DNA of 64,000 bases from Lewinella sp. IMCC34183 (GTDB lineage: Bacteria > Bacteroidota > Bacteroidia > Chitinophagales > Saprospiraceae). The translations under genes and the position numbers were made by a program. The notes beneath the pieces were generated by a model that searched no databases, was not told the origin of the DNA, and saw only the letters and a list, made by a program, of their open reading frames with translations. Position 1 is the first letter of the stretch. Every line of letters starts with the position of its first letter. The stretch spans positions 248,001 to 312,000 of the forward strand of contig NZ_QMEM01000001.1 in NCBI RefSeq assembly GCF_003390915.1, given 5' to 3'. This document shows positions 22,997-32,493 of the stretch, one piece after another.

Positions 22997-25900
22997 TTAG
23001 ACCAGTTGCGCCACCTTTACCTCGACGTCGGGTTGCTCCCCTTTCTTGGCGAGGGCAGCCTTGTAGTCGCGGGGCATCACCTTGACAAAGTGACCTTCCT
23101 CGGTGTCCCAGTCGTTGAGCATATCCAATGCACGTTTCGAACTGGTGTAGGCAAAGTGGTTACGGACCATCTGCTTCAGCAGGTTGCGGTCAAACTCCTC
23201 CAGCGCTTCCAGGTCCACCATCTCGGGATTGACGCTGTTGCCGAAGGTGCCCTCGGGGTCGTAGACGTAGGCGATACCGCCCGACATCCCCGCTCCGAAG
23301 TTCTTGCCCGTTTCGCCGAGCACTACCACCACGCCGCCGGTCATGTACTCACAACCGTGGTCGCCCAGGCCCTCGACGACGGCCTTCACGCCGGAATTCC
23401 GTACACAGAAGCGCTCACCGGCCATCCCCTTGATGTAGGCCTCGCCGGAGGTCGCGCCGTAGAAGGCTACGTTGCCGATGATGATGTTCTCGTGGGGGTC
23501 GAAGGTCGATACCCGGTCGGGTACCACGATCAGCCGGGCGCCGGAGCAGCCCTTACCGAAGTAGTCATTGGCTTCTCCCTCCAGCAGGAACTCGATACCC
23601 TTGGCGGCAAAGGCGCCGAAGCTCTGGCCGGCGGAACCGCGGAAGCGGAACTTGATGGCGCCGTCGGGCAGGCCTTCCCCGTGGAAGCGGCGGCTGATCT
23701 CGTTGGAGAGCATGGTGCCGACGCTGCGGTCCGTGTTCTTGATGTCGAAAGAACCGGTGACGGGTTCCATTTCCTCCAGGGCGATCTTGGCGGAGGCGAT
23801 CAGGCGGCGGTCAAGCACGTCGCTGATGCCGTGGTCCTGATCCACGCGCTTGTAGAGGCCCACCGACTCGTCGGCCACTTCCTTATAGAGGATGGGGCTG
23901 AGGTCGAGGCTGCGATACTTCCAGTGCTCTACTTCGCTGTTCATCTTCAGGTGCTCTACGCGACCCACCATTTCGTTTACGGTGCGGAAGCCCAGCTCGG
24001 CCATGATCGAGCGCATATCCTCCGCCAGGAAGCGGAAGAAGTTTATGACGTGTTCGGGATCGCCGGTGAAGCGCTTGCGCAGCTCCGGATTCTGGGTAGC
24101 GATACCGACGGGGCAGGTGTTGACGTGGCACTTGCGCATCATGATGCAGCCCTCCACGACCAACGCGGCGGTGGCTACACCGTATTCCTCGGCGCCGAGC
24201 AGCGTAGCGATCACGAGGTCGCGGCCGGTACGGATCTGTCCGTCCGTCTGCAGAGTGACGCGGTCGCGCAGCTTGTTCCGCACCAGCGTCTGGTGGCTCT
24301 CGGCCAGCCCGAGCTCCCAGGGCAGTCCCGCGTGGCGGATACTGCTGAGCGGGCTGGCGCCGGTACCGCCGTCGTGGCCGGAGATCAGGATGGCATCGGC
24401 GTGAGCCTTGGCTACGCCGGAGGCGATAATGCCGACACCGGCCTTGGACACCAGTTTGACGTTGATGCGGGCGCGGCGGTTGGCGTTCTTCAGGTCGAAG
24501 ATGAGCTGGGCCAGGTCCTCGATGCTGTAGATATCGTGGTGGGGTGGCGGGGAGATCAGGCCTACACCGGGGGTAGACTTACGGACGCGTCCGATCCAGT
24601 CGTCCACCTTGTGGCCGGGCAGCTGTCCGCCCTCGCCGGGCTTGGCACCCTGGGCCATTTTAATTTGCAGCTCGTCGGCGTTGGTGAGGTAGTGGCTCGT
24701 GACGCCGAAGCGGCCGGAGGCTACCTGCTTGATCGCGGAGCGCATATTGCGCCCCTTGTCGTCCAGTTCGAAGCGGACTTCGTCTTCTCCACCCTCGCCG
24801 GAATTGGAGCGGGCACCGATCTTGTTCATCGCGATGGCCAGGGTGGTATGTGCCTCCCAGCTGATGGACCCAAAGGACATCGCACCCGTCGCGAAGCGCT
24901 TCATGATGGCCTCGGCGGGCTCGACCTCCTCGAGCGGTACGGGCTCGGTCTTGCGGAACGTCAGCAGGCCGCGCAGGGTGAGGGCCTTCTCGGTCTGCTC
25001 GTTGATCGCGTCGCGGTACTTCTCGTAGGCCTCGGGGTCGTTCTTACGGGCGGCGATCTGCAGGAAGTGGATGCTCTTGGGGTTGAAGGTGTGGGCCTCC
25101 CCGCGGCGCTTCCATTGGTAGACGCCCCCCACCTCGAGTTTCGGGTTGGGTACGTATTCCTTCGGATAGGCCAGGTGGTGGCGGACCAGCACTTCGTTCG
25201 CCAGTCCGTCGTAGCCGATGCCTTCGATGCGGCTGATGGAGCCCCGGAAGCATTCGTCGACGACCTTGCGGTTAAGTCCCAGGATCTCAAAGATTTGTGC
25301 CCCCTGGTAGGACTGAAGGGTCGAGATGCCGATCTTCGACATGATCTTCAGCAGTCCCTTGCCCACCGCCTTGCGGTAGATCTTGATCACGTCCTTTAGC
25401 TCGTAGCCCTCCTCCTCGAAGACGTTGCGGGCGTGCAGGTCGGCCAGGGCCGCGTAGGCCATGTAGGGGCAGACCGCGCTGGCACCGTAGCCGATCAGCG
25501 TGGCCACGTGGTGGGTCTCGCGGATATCTCCGCCCTCGACCACGATGCTGGTACGGGCCCGAAGTCCGCTGGCGACCAGGTGATGGTGTACGGCACCCAG
25601 AGCCAGCAAGCTCGGCACGGGGGCGCTGTGGCTGTCGGCTTCCCGGTCGCTCAGGATCAGGATGTTGTAGCCGCTACGCACCATCGACTCGGCCTGGGCG
25701 CGGATGTGCTCCACCGCGGCCTGCAGGCGGCCGCCCTGCCCGTCGGCCGGGAAGACGGTGGTAATGACGCCGGCGCGGAAATTCTTGTGGTGCAGCTCGC
25801 GGAGCTTAGCCACCTCGTCGTTGCTCAGGATCGGAGTGTCGAGGTGGATGTAGGTCGCATTGGCGGCGGTGGACTCGATAACGTTCTCCGAGCTGCCGAG

Positions 25901-27550
25901 CATGGCGTAGAGCGACATCACGCTCCGCTCCCGGATGGGGTCGATCGGGGGGTTGGTCACCTGCGCGAAAAGCTGCTTGAAGTAGTTGCCGATGTGCTGG
26001 CTTTGCAGGGACAGCACGGCCAGCGGTGTGTCGCTACCCATCGAGCCGATGGGGTCCTGCCCCCCCTTGATCATAGGCTCGAGCATCACGCTGAGGTCCT
26101 CCTTCGTGTAGCCGAATAGCTGTAGCCGGCGGAACAGCGTCTTCTGATCCATGGTGATCTCGGCCTTGCGCGAGAGCGGCAGGTTCTTGATGTCTTGCTT
26201 GTGCTCGTCCAGCCAGTCGCGGTAGGGCAACCGCTGGCAGATGATCTCCTTCAGCTCCTCGTCGCCGATAACGCGGTGCTCCTGCAGGTCGGCCACGAGG
26301 ATACGGCCGGGCTGCAGCCGCCCCTTCTTGACGACCTTTTTCTGGTCGACCTTAAGGGCGCCGGCCTCGGAGGCAACGATGAGGGTGTTATCGTCGAGGA
26401 GGCAGTAGCGGCTCGGGCGCAGGCCGTTGCGGTCGAGCGTAGCGCCCACCAGGATACCGTCGGTGAAGCAGATGGAAGCGGGACCGTCCCAGGGCTCCAT
26501 CAACGCCTTGCTGTATTCGTAGAAGGCCTTCTTGTAGTCGGGCATGGCTTCGTCGTGCTGCCAGGCTTCCGGGATCATCATCATGAGGGCATGAGGGATG
26601 CTCATGCCATTCATGGTGAGAAATTCGAGGACATTATCGAAGTTGGCGGAGTCGGAAAGCATACTACCGCAGACGGGGTAGATCATGTCCAGCTCCTCCT
26701 CGGTGAAGTTGGAGGTCTTCCGGATCAGGCTTTCCTTCGATTTCCACCAGTTGACGTTACCCTGTACGGTATTGATCTCGCCGTTGTGGGCGATCATGCG
26801 GAAGGGCTGGGCGAGCTTCCACTTCGGCACCGTGTTGGTGGAAAAGCGGCTGTGCACGAGGGCGATCGCGGACTTGTAGCTCAGGTCCTGCAGGTCGTTG
26901 TAGAATCCGGGGAGCTGCCAGGTGGTCAGCTGGCCTTTATATACGATGGTCTTGTAGCTGAACGAACAGAGGTAGAACTGGTCGCGCGTCTCGGGGTAGG
27001 TATCGTGAATGCGGTGGGTGGCAAACTTCCGCAGAACGTACAGCTTACGCTCCAGGTCCGCGGGCTCCATTTCCGTGCGCGGCTCCACGAAGATCTGCTC
27101 CATCCGGGGCTTGGCACCCTGGCTCGTGGGACCTACTTCGTCGTGATCGTGGGGGTTCTTTCGGTAGGTGATCACGTCGAAGCCGAGTTCGTCGCAGTAA
27201 TCCTCGAACAGGAAGCGGCAGCGCTGGCTCAGCTCCTTTTCGGCGGGGAGAAACAGCTGGCCGACACCGTACTTCCCGAAGGGGGGAAGCTGCTTGCCCA
27301 TTTCGGACAACTTGCGGCGGAAGAACTCGTCGGGCACCTGCGTCAGGATCCCAGCGCCGTCGCCCGAATTCGGCTCACACCCACAGGCACCCCGGTGTTC
27401 CATATTGACCAGCATAGACAGCGCATCCTTGACGATACTGTGCTTGGCCTCACCGTTCAGGTTGGCTACAAAACCCGTTCCACAGGCGTCGGATTCGAGG
27501 TGGGGCGTGTAGAGGCCGGGTTCGCGGGGGGTAGTATCTTGGTATTGCAT
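22997..27550 (-). CDS. gltB: Glutamate synthase large (alpha) subunit
   Basis: A 1517-residue enzyme that makes two glutamates from glutamine and 2-oxoglutarate. The N-terminal class II glutamine amidotransferase starts after a 22-residue propeptide at Cys23 (ESDACGTGFVA). The central and FMN-binding synthase domains include SISRIEGIG, the gated SGEGGEDEVRF segment, GAKPGEGGQLPGHKV and SGHDGGTGASPLSS. The 3Fe-4S cluster cysteines are in MMRKCHVNTCPVG. The C-terminal beta-helix domain (GXXG repeats, e.g. GEAYIKGMAGERF) closes the protein. Full length, no damage. The 413 bp upstream are non-coding and may carry control elements. Confidence 0.98.
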   Translation of the reverse strand: MQYQDTTPREPGLYTPHLESDACGTGFVANLNGEAKHSIVKDALSMLVNMEHRGACGCEPNSGDGAGILTQVPDEFFRRKLSEMGKQLPPFGKYGVGQLFLPAEKELSQRCRFLFEDYCDELGFDVITYRKNPHDHDEVGPTSQGAKPRMEQIFVEPRTEMEPADLERKLYVLRKFATHRIHDTYPETRDQFYLCSFSYKTIVYKGQLTTWQLPGFYNDLQDLSYKSAIALVHSRFSTNTVPKWKLAQPFRMIAHNGEINTVQGNVNWWKSKESLIRKTSNFTEEELDMIYPVCGSMLSDSANFDNVLEFLTMNGMSIPHALMMMIPEAWQHDEAMPDYKKAFYEYSKALMEPWDGPASICFTDGILVGATLDRNGLRPSRYCLLDDNTLIVASEAGALKVDQKKVVKKGRLQPGRILVADLQEHRVIGDEELKEIICQRLPYRDWLDEHKQDIKNLPLSRKAEITMDQKTLFRRLQLFGYTKEDLSVMLEPMIKGGQDPIGSMGSDTPLAVLSLQSQHIGNYFKQLFAQVTNPPIDPIRERSVMSLYAMLGSSENVIESTAANATYIHLDTPILSNDEVAKLRELHHKNFRAGVITTVFPADGQGGRLQAAVEHIRAQAESMVRSGYNILILSDREADSHSAPVPSLLALGAVHHHLVASGLRARTSIVVEGGDIRETHHVATLIGYGASAVCPYMAYAALADLHARNVFEEEGYELKDVIKIYRKAVGKGLLKIMSKIGISTLQSYQGAQIFEILGLNRKVVDECFRGSISRIEGIGYDGLANEVLVRHHLAYPKEYVPNPKLEVGGVYQWKRRGEAHTFNPKSIHFLQIAARKNDPEAYEKYRDAINEQTEKALTLRGLLTFRKTEPVPLEEVEPAEAIMKRFATGAMSFGSISWEAHTTLAIAMNKIGARSNSGEGGEDEVRFELDDKGRNMRSAIKQVASGRFGVTSHYLTNADELQIKMAQGAKPGEGGQLPGHKVDDWIGRVRKSTPGVGLISPPPHHDIYSIEDLAQLIFDLKNANRRARINVKLVSKAGVGIIASGVAKAHADAILISGHDGGTGASPLSSIRHAGLPWELGLAESHQTLVRNKLRDRVTLQTDGQIRTGRDLVIATLLGAEEYGVATAALVVEGCIMMRKCHVNTCPVGIATQNPELRKRFTGDPEHVINFFRFLAEDMRSIMAELGFRTVNEMVGRVEHLKMNSEVEHWKYRSLDLSPILYKEVADESVGLYKRVDQDHGISDVLDRRLIASAKIALEEMEPVTGSFDIKNTDRSVGTMLSNEISRRFHGEGLPDGAIKFRFRGSAGQSFGAFAAKGIEFLLEGEANDYFGKGCSGARLIVVPDRVSTFDPHENIIIGNVAFYGATSGEAYIKGMAGERFCVRNSGVKAVVEGLGDHGCEYMTGGVVVVLGETGKNFGAGMSGGIAYVYDPEGTFGNSVNPEMVDLEALEEFDRNLLKQMVRNHFAYTSSKRALDMLNDWDTEEGHFVKVMPRDYKAALAKKGEQPDVEVKVAQLV

Positions 27551-27963
27551 TGTTCAGAGGGCTATGGGGGGTGAGGGGCTCGTACGCCGTGGCGCATTTA
27601 CCCTTATCGAACACACAAGATAGCTGATACATTAAACCGGCACAATGTTCCACGACCATTACAACCGGTTAATTACAGTTGCCAAGACAAGCAGAGAGCG
27701 GACATTACCAGCACAAACTTCTAAAATAGTTCCGCAAATAGAAAAATCACGCAATTAAAGTTTCTTGTTTTCCTTGTTGCACAAAATAAATTGCGAAGCT
27801 GAGCACCACACCCACCTATCGGCCGCTATTCTATACCCCTTTTTTCCTGTTTTTATCGGGTATTTACTCAGACGTCCGATAAAGTTCCACGGCTGTAATC
27901 CACGGTCGCACCGAAGCAGCCACCCCCGTTTGTGCTATATTCGCCCCTCCTCAAACAAGCTGT
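27551..27963. other. Intergenic region between divergent gltB and the MazG-like gene
   Basis: 413 bp without a gene, clearly more AT-rich than the surroundings around 27660-27870. On the minus strand a TATCTTGT box at 27615-27622 is a possible gltB -10. An 8-bp inverted repeat, TTTATCGG (27852-27859) and CCGATAAA (27876-27883) with a 16-nt gap, could be a regulator site. A TATATTCG-like box lies about 20 nt before the gene at 27964. No riboswitch or small gene was recognised. Confidence 0.5.
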
Positions 27964-28428
27964 ATGAAAAGTCCCGATGCCCTGGCCGCGGTCGCCGAAT
28001 TCCATCGTACGTTCCACGTTCCGGTGTGCACGGCACCTGCGCTCCCGCCCCCGGACCGCAGCCGGTTGCGGGTGAATCTGCTGCAGGAGGAGCTGGACGA
28101 GCTGCAAGCCGCGATCGCCGACGGGGATATCGTGGAAGTAGCCGACGCCCTGGCCGACCTGCAATACGTACTGAGCGGAGCCGTACTCGAATTCGGTCTT
28201 GGCGACCGCTTTAAAGCCTTATTCGACGAGGTTCACCGCTCCAATATGAGCAAAACCTGCGCCTCGCGCGCCGAGGCCGAAGCTACCGTGGAACACTACC
28301 GGTCGCTCGGGCAGGAGGGCCGCGTGGAACGCAGCGGCGATCACTGGCTGGTATACCGCAACAGCGATAACAAGGTGCTCAAGAACCTCAACTACTCCCC
28401 CGCCGACTTGGCCGGCCAACTGAAGTAA
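27964..28428 (+). CDS. MazG-like nucleoside triphosphate pyrophosphohydrolase
   Basis: A 154-residue all-alpha NTP pyrophosphohydrolase (MazG/PRA-PH-like superfamily). The metal-binding helix pair is visible: LLQEELDELQAAIADGD (the EExxE motif) and VADALADLQYVLSG (the ExxD-type helix, here with Asp). Such enzymes hydrolyse NTPs or dNTPs to the monophosphate and PPi, often removing modified nucleotides; the exact substrate is unknown. The C-terminal VKRS-type segment (RSGDHWLVYRNSDNKVLK) looks like the form common in Bacteroidota. One base separates its stop from the pcm start, so the two are co-transcribed. Confidence 0.85.
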   Translation: MKSPDALAAVAEFHRTFHVPVCTAPALPPPDRSRLRVNLLQEELDELQAAIADGDIVEVADALADLQYVLSGAVLEFGLGDRFKALFDEVHRSNMSKTCASRAEAEATVEHYRSLGQEGRVERSGDHWLVYRNSDNKVLKNLNYSPADLAGQLK

Positions 28429-28429
28429 C

Positions 28430-29080
28430 ATGGAAGATGGTTTTCGGCACCGCGGACAACGTAAACGACTCATTACCGGACTGCGCGCCGCGGGTGAGTT
28501 TGACGACCGGGTGCTTGACGTAATGGCCAACATACCGCGGCATTCCTTCCTGGACAGCTCCTTCGGGGACTGGGCCTACCGTGACGAACCCTTCCCCATC
28601 GACTGTGAACAGACCATCAGCCAACCCTCTACCGTAGCCTGGCAAACCACCGCCCTACAACTCCTGCCACGGCAGCGCGTGCTGGAAATCGGTACCGGAT
28701 CAGGCTATCAGGCGGCGGTGCTGTCCCTGCTGGGCGGTCGCGTTTTTACCGTGGAACGTCACAAACCCCTCTTCCGGAAAGCCAAGCTTACCCTGAAAAA
28801 GTTACGCCTGGACCGGGGTATTCGCTTCTTTCTTCGTGACGGCAACCGGGGCGTACCGGAGATGGCTCCCTACGCCCGCATTTTAGTCACCGCCGGGGCT
28901 ACGGAAATTCCCCAGCCATTGCTCGACCAGCTGGCCGTAGGCGGGATCATGGTTATCCCCGTCGGACCGGAGGAGGCGGATCAGCGACTGCTGCGCATCA
29001 CGAAGCGGGCTTCCGATAGCTATGAAGAGGAGGAGCTGGGCTTATGTCGGTTCGTTCCCTTTCGCTCCGGGCTGGCCTGA
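28430..29080 (+). CDS. pcm: Protein-L-isoaspartate O-methyltransferase
   Basis: A 216-residue SAM-dependent repair enzyme that methylates isoaspartyl residues in damaged proteins. Signatures in order: VMANIPRHSFLD, the substrate-site segment CEQTISQPSTVAWQT (the usual GQTISQP with Cys-Glu for the first residues), SAM motif VLEIGTGSGYQAAVLS, the acidic VFTVERH and the later ARILVTAGATEIPQPLLDQL. Length fits the family (E. coli Pcm 208). It is the second gene of a pair with the MazG-like gene and ends 2 bp from the convergent beta-lactamase-like gene. Confidence 0.95.
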   Translation: MEDGFRHRGQRKRLITGLRAAGEFDDRVLDVMANIPRHSFLDSSFGDWAYRDEPFPIDCEQTISQPSTVAWQTTALQLLPRQRVLEIGTGSGYQAAVLSLLGGRVFTVERHKPLFRKAKLTLKKLRLDRGIRFFLRDGNRGVPEMAPYARILVTAGATEIPQPLLDQLAVGGIMVIPVGPEEADQRLLRITKRASDSYEEEELGLCRFVPFRSGLA

Positions 29081-29082
29081 GC

Positions 29083-31011
29083 TCACGCCGCGGTGGCTGA
29101 GCGGAAACTGCCGAGGGCGCGGTACAGGTCGCGCTGCATACGGCTGCGGGTCCCGTACTTCATAAACTTGCTGTTGTCGGGATCCGGATACGTGCGGTTG
29201 GTAAGCAGCACAAATACGAGGTCGTTGTCGGGATCGGCCCACACGCAGGTGCCCGTAAAGCCGGTGTGACCGAAGGTGCGGTCCGATGCGCCCGCCCGCA
29301 CGACGCTGGCGTAGCCGGCCGCCAGCCGGTCGAAGCCCAGCGCGCGCCGGTTGTACGGCCCCTGCTCGGTAAACCGTTCAACGGTGGCACGCGAAAGAAG
29401 TTGGCGGCCGTCGTACGCCCCCCCGTCGAGTAGCAGCTGGAACAGCCGTCCCAGGTCGGAGGCGTTGCCGAACAGCCCCGCGTGACCGGCCACCCCGCCG
29501 AGCAGGGCGGCTCCCTCGTCGTGGACATAGCCCCGCAGCTCCCCGCGCCGCATCCACTTGTCTACGATGGTGGGCACCAGCTGACGTTCCCCGAAGCGCT
29601 CCAGGGGACGGAACGACAAATGGCGCAGCCCCAAGGGCTCGTAAAAGTTACGCGCCACGTAGGTGTCGAGGCCTTCTCCGGCGATGGCTTCCACGATAAA
29701 TTGTAGCAATACGTAATTGACGTCGCTGTAGCGGTACACCGGCCGACGCGTATGGTCGAGACGGGCAAGATCCGCGCGCAGCCGGGCGGGCACGTCGCTG
29801 GCCAGGTAGCGCCGGGGACTAAGGGCGAGGGTGTTTTCCGCCGTAGGCACGTTGGAGAGGAACGGTTCGTGCAGGTAGGGATACAGGGGCAGATTACTCT
29901 GTAGTCCCGTGTGGTGGGTGAGCAGTTGATCGATGCGGTATCGGCCGGGGGTACGGTCACGGTACTCCGGCAGGTAATCGCTGACCCGGGCGTCGAGGCG
30001 CAGCCGACCCTCGTCGTATAGCTTCATGACGGCGAGGGTGGTTGCCGCAGCTTTAGTCACCGAGGCCAGGTCATAGAGGTCAGACACCCGTACCGGTTCG
30101 CTGCGGCGGTAGCGGTGGTTGCCGTAGGCTCGCTCGTAGATCACTTCTCCGTCCTTCAGGACGGCCAGCTGGGCGCCCGGCGTCGCGCCGAAACGGATGG
30201 CGCGATTGATCACCTGATCCAGCGCGCCCAGGCGCTCGCGGTCCACACCGGTGGCCTCGGGCTCCCGGAAGCCGGTGCGGACGGCGGGTAGCTCCAGTCC
30301 GGTGCCGTCCGCGAATCGACCGTTGAGCTCCTGGGCCCCGAATACGGCCTGGGCTACGAAGGACTCGCTTTCCTTGGCCCGTAACAGGCAATTCACCCAC
30401 TCCCAGCCGGTCGGCAGGTCCGTCACCAGGTCAGGAGTGCCGTAGTGGATCAGGGTAAAGTTCCCGAGGGAATACAGCGCCCGGTACCAGTGCGCCGGAG
30501 CTACGCTGGTGGGGGGATCGGTCACGACCACGAGCGTCGGCAGATCGGGGGCGGCGGCAAGCGCGGGTGCAAGGCGGTCGCCGAAGGCCACGGCCTGCAC
30601 GTCGGCGAAGCGGCGCGCCATATCGATAAAGTAATCCGGCCGTTGGCCTTCCTGGTACAGGATACGGACCGCGGAAGCGGTGACCAGGGGCAGACGGCCC
30701 GCCGGATTGGTTGCCAGGACGGTCTGCGCCAGCAGGCGTTCGCGCCGGTCGACGTCGGCAGCGGCGTCCACGCTTACGTAGGGCCACCCCGTGGTGCGTG
30801 TCAGGGTATCCGAGCCCGGCACGACGGAGAACAGCGCCAGATCGGCCGCGGCGACCGGGGCCGGCGCGGCGACGGGGAGCGTCTCCGCGGGTGCCTCCAC
30901 GAACCAGCTGGAGAACCAGTCCACGACCCATTCTCCCCACCCCACTTCGGCATCGGTGGATGCAGCGGAAAACAGGAGCAAGGAAAAGGGTAAGAGGCGG
31001 AAAAACTTCAT
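29083..31011 (-). CDS. Serine hydrolase of the beta-lactamase/class C PBP family with N-terminal glycosidase remnant
   Basis: A 642-residue exported protein (signal RLLPFSLLLFSAASTDA). The C-terminal 370 residues are a class C beta-lactamase-type domain with SVTK (SxxK) in DLASVTKAAATT, YSDVN (YxN) and the HTGFTGT triad motif. Residues about 60-250 are not part of that domain: a strand-helix segment ending in AQAVFGAQELNGRF resembles the C-terminal sandwich domain of family 3 glycosidases, which in many Bacteroidota is fused in front of this hydrolase domain. The NagZ-like catalytic barrel with its KHFPG-type motif is absent, so only the esterase/peptidase part should be active. A role in cell-wall turnover is an inference. 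Confidence 0.85.
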   Translation of the reverse strand: MKFFRLLPFSLLLFSAASTDAEVGWGEWVVDWFSSWFVEAPAETLPVAAPAPVAAADLALFSVVPGSDTLTRTTGWPYVSVDAAADVDRRERLLAQTVLATNPAGRLPLVTASAVRILYQEGQRPDYFIDMARRFADVQAVAFGDRLAPALAAAPDLPTLVVVTDPPTSVAPAHWYRALYSLGNFTLIHYGTPDLVTDLPTGWEWVNCLLRAKESESFVAQAVFGAQELNGRFADGTGLELPAVRTGFREPEATGVDRERLGALDQVINRAIRFGATPGAQLAVLKDGEVIYERAYGNHRYRRSEPVRVSDLYDLASVTKAAATTLAVMKLYDEGRLRLDARVSDYLPEYRDRTPGRYRIDQLLTHHTGLQSNLPLYPYLHEPFLSNVPTAENTLALSPRRYLASDVPARLRADLARLDHTRRPVYRYSDVNYVLLQFIVEAIAGEGLDTYVARNFYEPLGLRHLSFRPLERFGERQLVPTIVDKWMRRGELRGYVHDEGAALLGGVAGHAGLFGNASDLGRLFQLLLDGGAYDGRQLLSRATVERFTEQGPYNRRALGFDRLAAGYASVVRAGASDRTFGHTGFTGTCVWADPDNDLVFVLLTNRTYPDPDNSKFMKYGTRSRMQRDLYRALGSFRSATAA

Positions 31012-31041
31012 TGGGTTTAGAACGGTGGCTTTTTATACGTA

Positions 31042-31075
31042 TTGTTAGTTAAATGACTGCCGAATGCTACCTTGG
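31042..31075 (+). promoter_or_regulatory. Candidate promoter TTG-N23-TACCTTGG, 4 nt before the rmuC start
   Basis: TTG at 31042-31044 and TACCTTGG at 31068-31075; CGGC and the ATG follow at once. This supports the ATG at 31080 rather than the earlier in-frame ATG at 31053, which would lie upstream of the -10 box. Confidence 0.5.
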
Positions 31076-31079
31076 CGGC

Positions 31080-32414
31080 ATGGAGGTATCCCCCACCCTG
31101 TACTTTTTCAGCCTTGGGCTAGGCGTTGCCATTGGTGCGCTGCTGGGGTGGCTGTACGCGCGAACGCGCCTGGGGGGCACGCACGTATCGCTGGAGACGG
31201 TCAAACGCGATTTTGTCGGCCGGGAGCTGCACGAGCAGGTCCGCTCGGACGCCGAGCTGCAGTACGAGAACTTGCAGGAGTACATCCGCTCCGCCAGCGA
31301 TTTACGCGCGGAACTGGCCACGCTGACCGCCGACCACCGCAACCTGCAGCGACGACTCGACGGGCAGCAACAGGAAACCGAACGCCTGCAGGCCGAATCC
31401 GTGGCCCACTTCGAGCGGGCGGCAGACCGGCTGCTGGAGGAAAAGAGCCAGCGCTTCAGCCTGCAGAACGCCCAACAACTCGACGGACTACTGACGCCGC
31501 TGAAGGAGCGTATCCGGGGCTTCGAAGAGCAGGTGGAACGGCGGTACGAGCAGGAAACGCGCGACCGGGTAGAACTGCGGACGGAGATTCAACATTTACA
31601 ACAACTAAACCAGCAGATTAGTTTGGAGGCCAACAACTTAGCTGGTGCTCTTCGGGGTAATACTAAAACCCAGGGAGACTGGGGGGAGTGGCAGTTGCTG
31701 ACGCTCCTGGAAGCAAGCGGACTGGAAGAGGGGGTACACTTCCGCGCCCAGTCCAGCTTCGTCGACGACGACGGCCGTCAGAAGCGGCCGGACTTCATCA
31801 TCAGCCTGCCCGACAACAAGCACCTAGTCGTGGACAGCAAGGTATCGCTGACGGCCTACGAGCGCTACTGCAGCTGCGCGGCCGAGGACGAGCCGCAGCG
31901 CAAGCTCGAGGCCGCCGCCCACCTGCGAAGCCTGCGGCAGCACGTGCACGACCTGGCCTCCAAGAACTACACCCGCCTCTACCAGATCAACTCCCCGGAC
32001 TACCTGCTACTGTTCGTCCCGATCGAGCCGGCCCTCGGCCTGGCCCTGACCACCGACCGACAGCTCTTCATCGAGGCCCTGGACCGAAACATCGTGCTCG
32101 TTACCCCCTCTACCCTGCTGGCCACCCTCCGGACCGTGGGCTACATCTGGAAGCAGGAGAACCAGAAAAAGAATGTCCTTGAGATCGCGCGGCAGAGCGG
32201 ACTACTCTACGACGGATTCGTCTCCTTCACCGAGGAGCTCAAGAAGATCGGTCACCGGCTCGACCAGGCCCAGTCCTCCTACCACAATGCCCTCAACAAG
32301 CTGAGCACCGGGGGTAAGTACGGCGGCACCCTGATCGGGCGGGCCGAGCGCCTTCGCCGCTTGGGGGCCAAAACGAAGAAACGGCTGGATAACCAATTAC
32401 TGGAGGAAGAATAG
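31080..32414 (+). CDS. rmuC: DNA recombination protein RmuC
   Basis: A 444-residue protein. Residues 5-25 form a membrane anchor (LYFFSLGLGVAIGALLGWLY), followed by about 150 residues of coiled coil, and then the RmuC nuclease-like domain: LRGNTKTQGDWGEWQLLTLLE, FVDDDGRQKRPDFIISLPDNKHLVVDSKVSL (the PD-D-K type active-site core) and LFVPIEPALGLAL. RmuC limits certain inversions in E. coli and is thought to be a nuclease. The first in-frame ATG is at 31053, but the one at 31080 fits the membrane segment and promoter position better. Confidence 0.94.
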   Translation: MEVSPTLYFFSLGLGVAIGALLGWLYARTRLGGTHVSLETVKRDFVGRELHEQVRSDAELQYENLQEYIRSASDLRAELATLTADHRNLQRRLDGQQQETERLQAESVAHFERAADRLLEEKSQRFSLQNAQQLDGLLTPLKERIRGFEEQVERRYEQETRDRVELRTEIQHLQQLNQQISLEANNLAGALRGNTKTQGDWGEWQLLTLLEASGLEEGVHFRAQSSFVDDDGRQKRPDFIISLPDNKHLVVDSKVSLTAYERYCSCAAEDEPQRKLEAAAHLRSLRQHVHDLASKNYTRLYQINSPDYLLLFVPIEPALGLALTTDRQLFIEALDRNIVLVTPSTLLATLRTVGYIWKQENQKKNVLEIARQSGLLYDGFVSFTEELKKIGHRLDQAQSSYHNALNKLSTGGKYGGTLIGRAERLRRLGAKTKKRLDNQLLEEE

Positions 32415-32493
32415 GCCCCGCCGTCGGACCGACTTGCGTATTATGCGTATACTCCCTCCCCATCGATCACCCTGACCTAAATATTTCACGACC

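Noticed and set aside
23006..25399. Plus-strand open frame of 797 codons opposite gltB
   Set aside because: gltB has every expected motif on the minus strand; the opposite frame is a shadow without a recognisable family.
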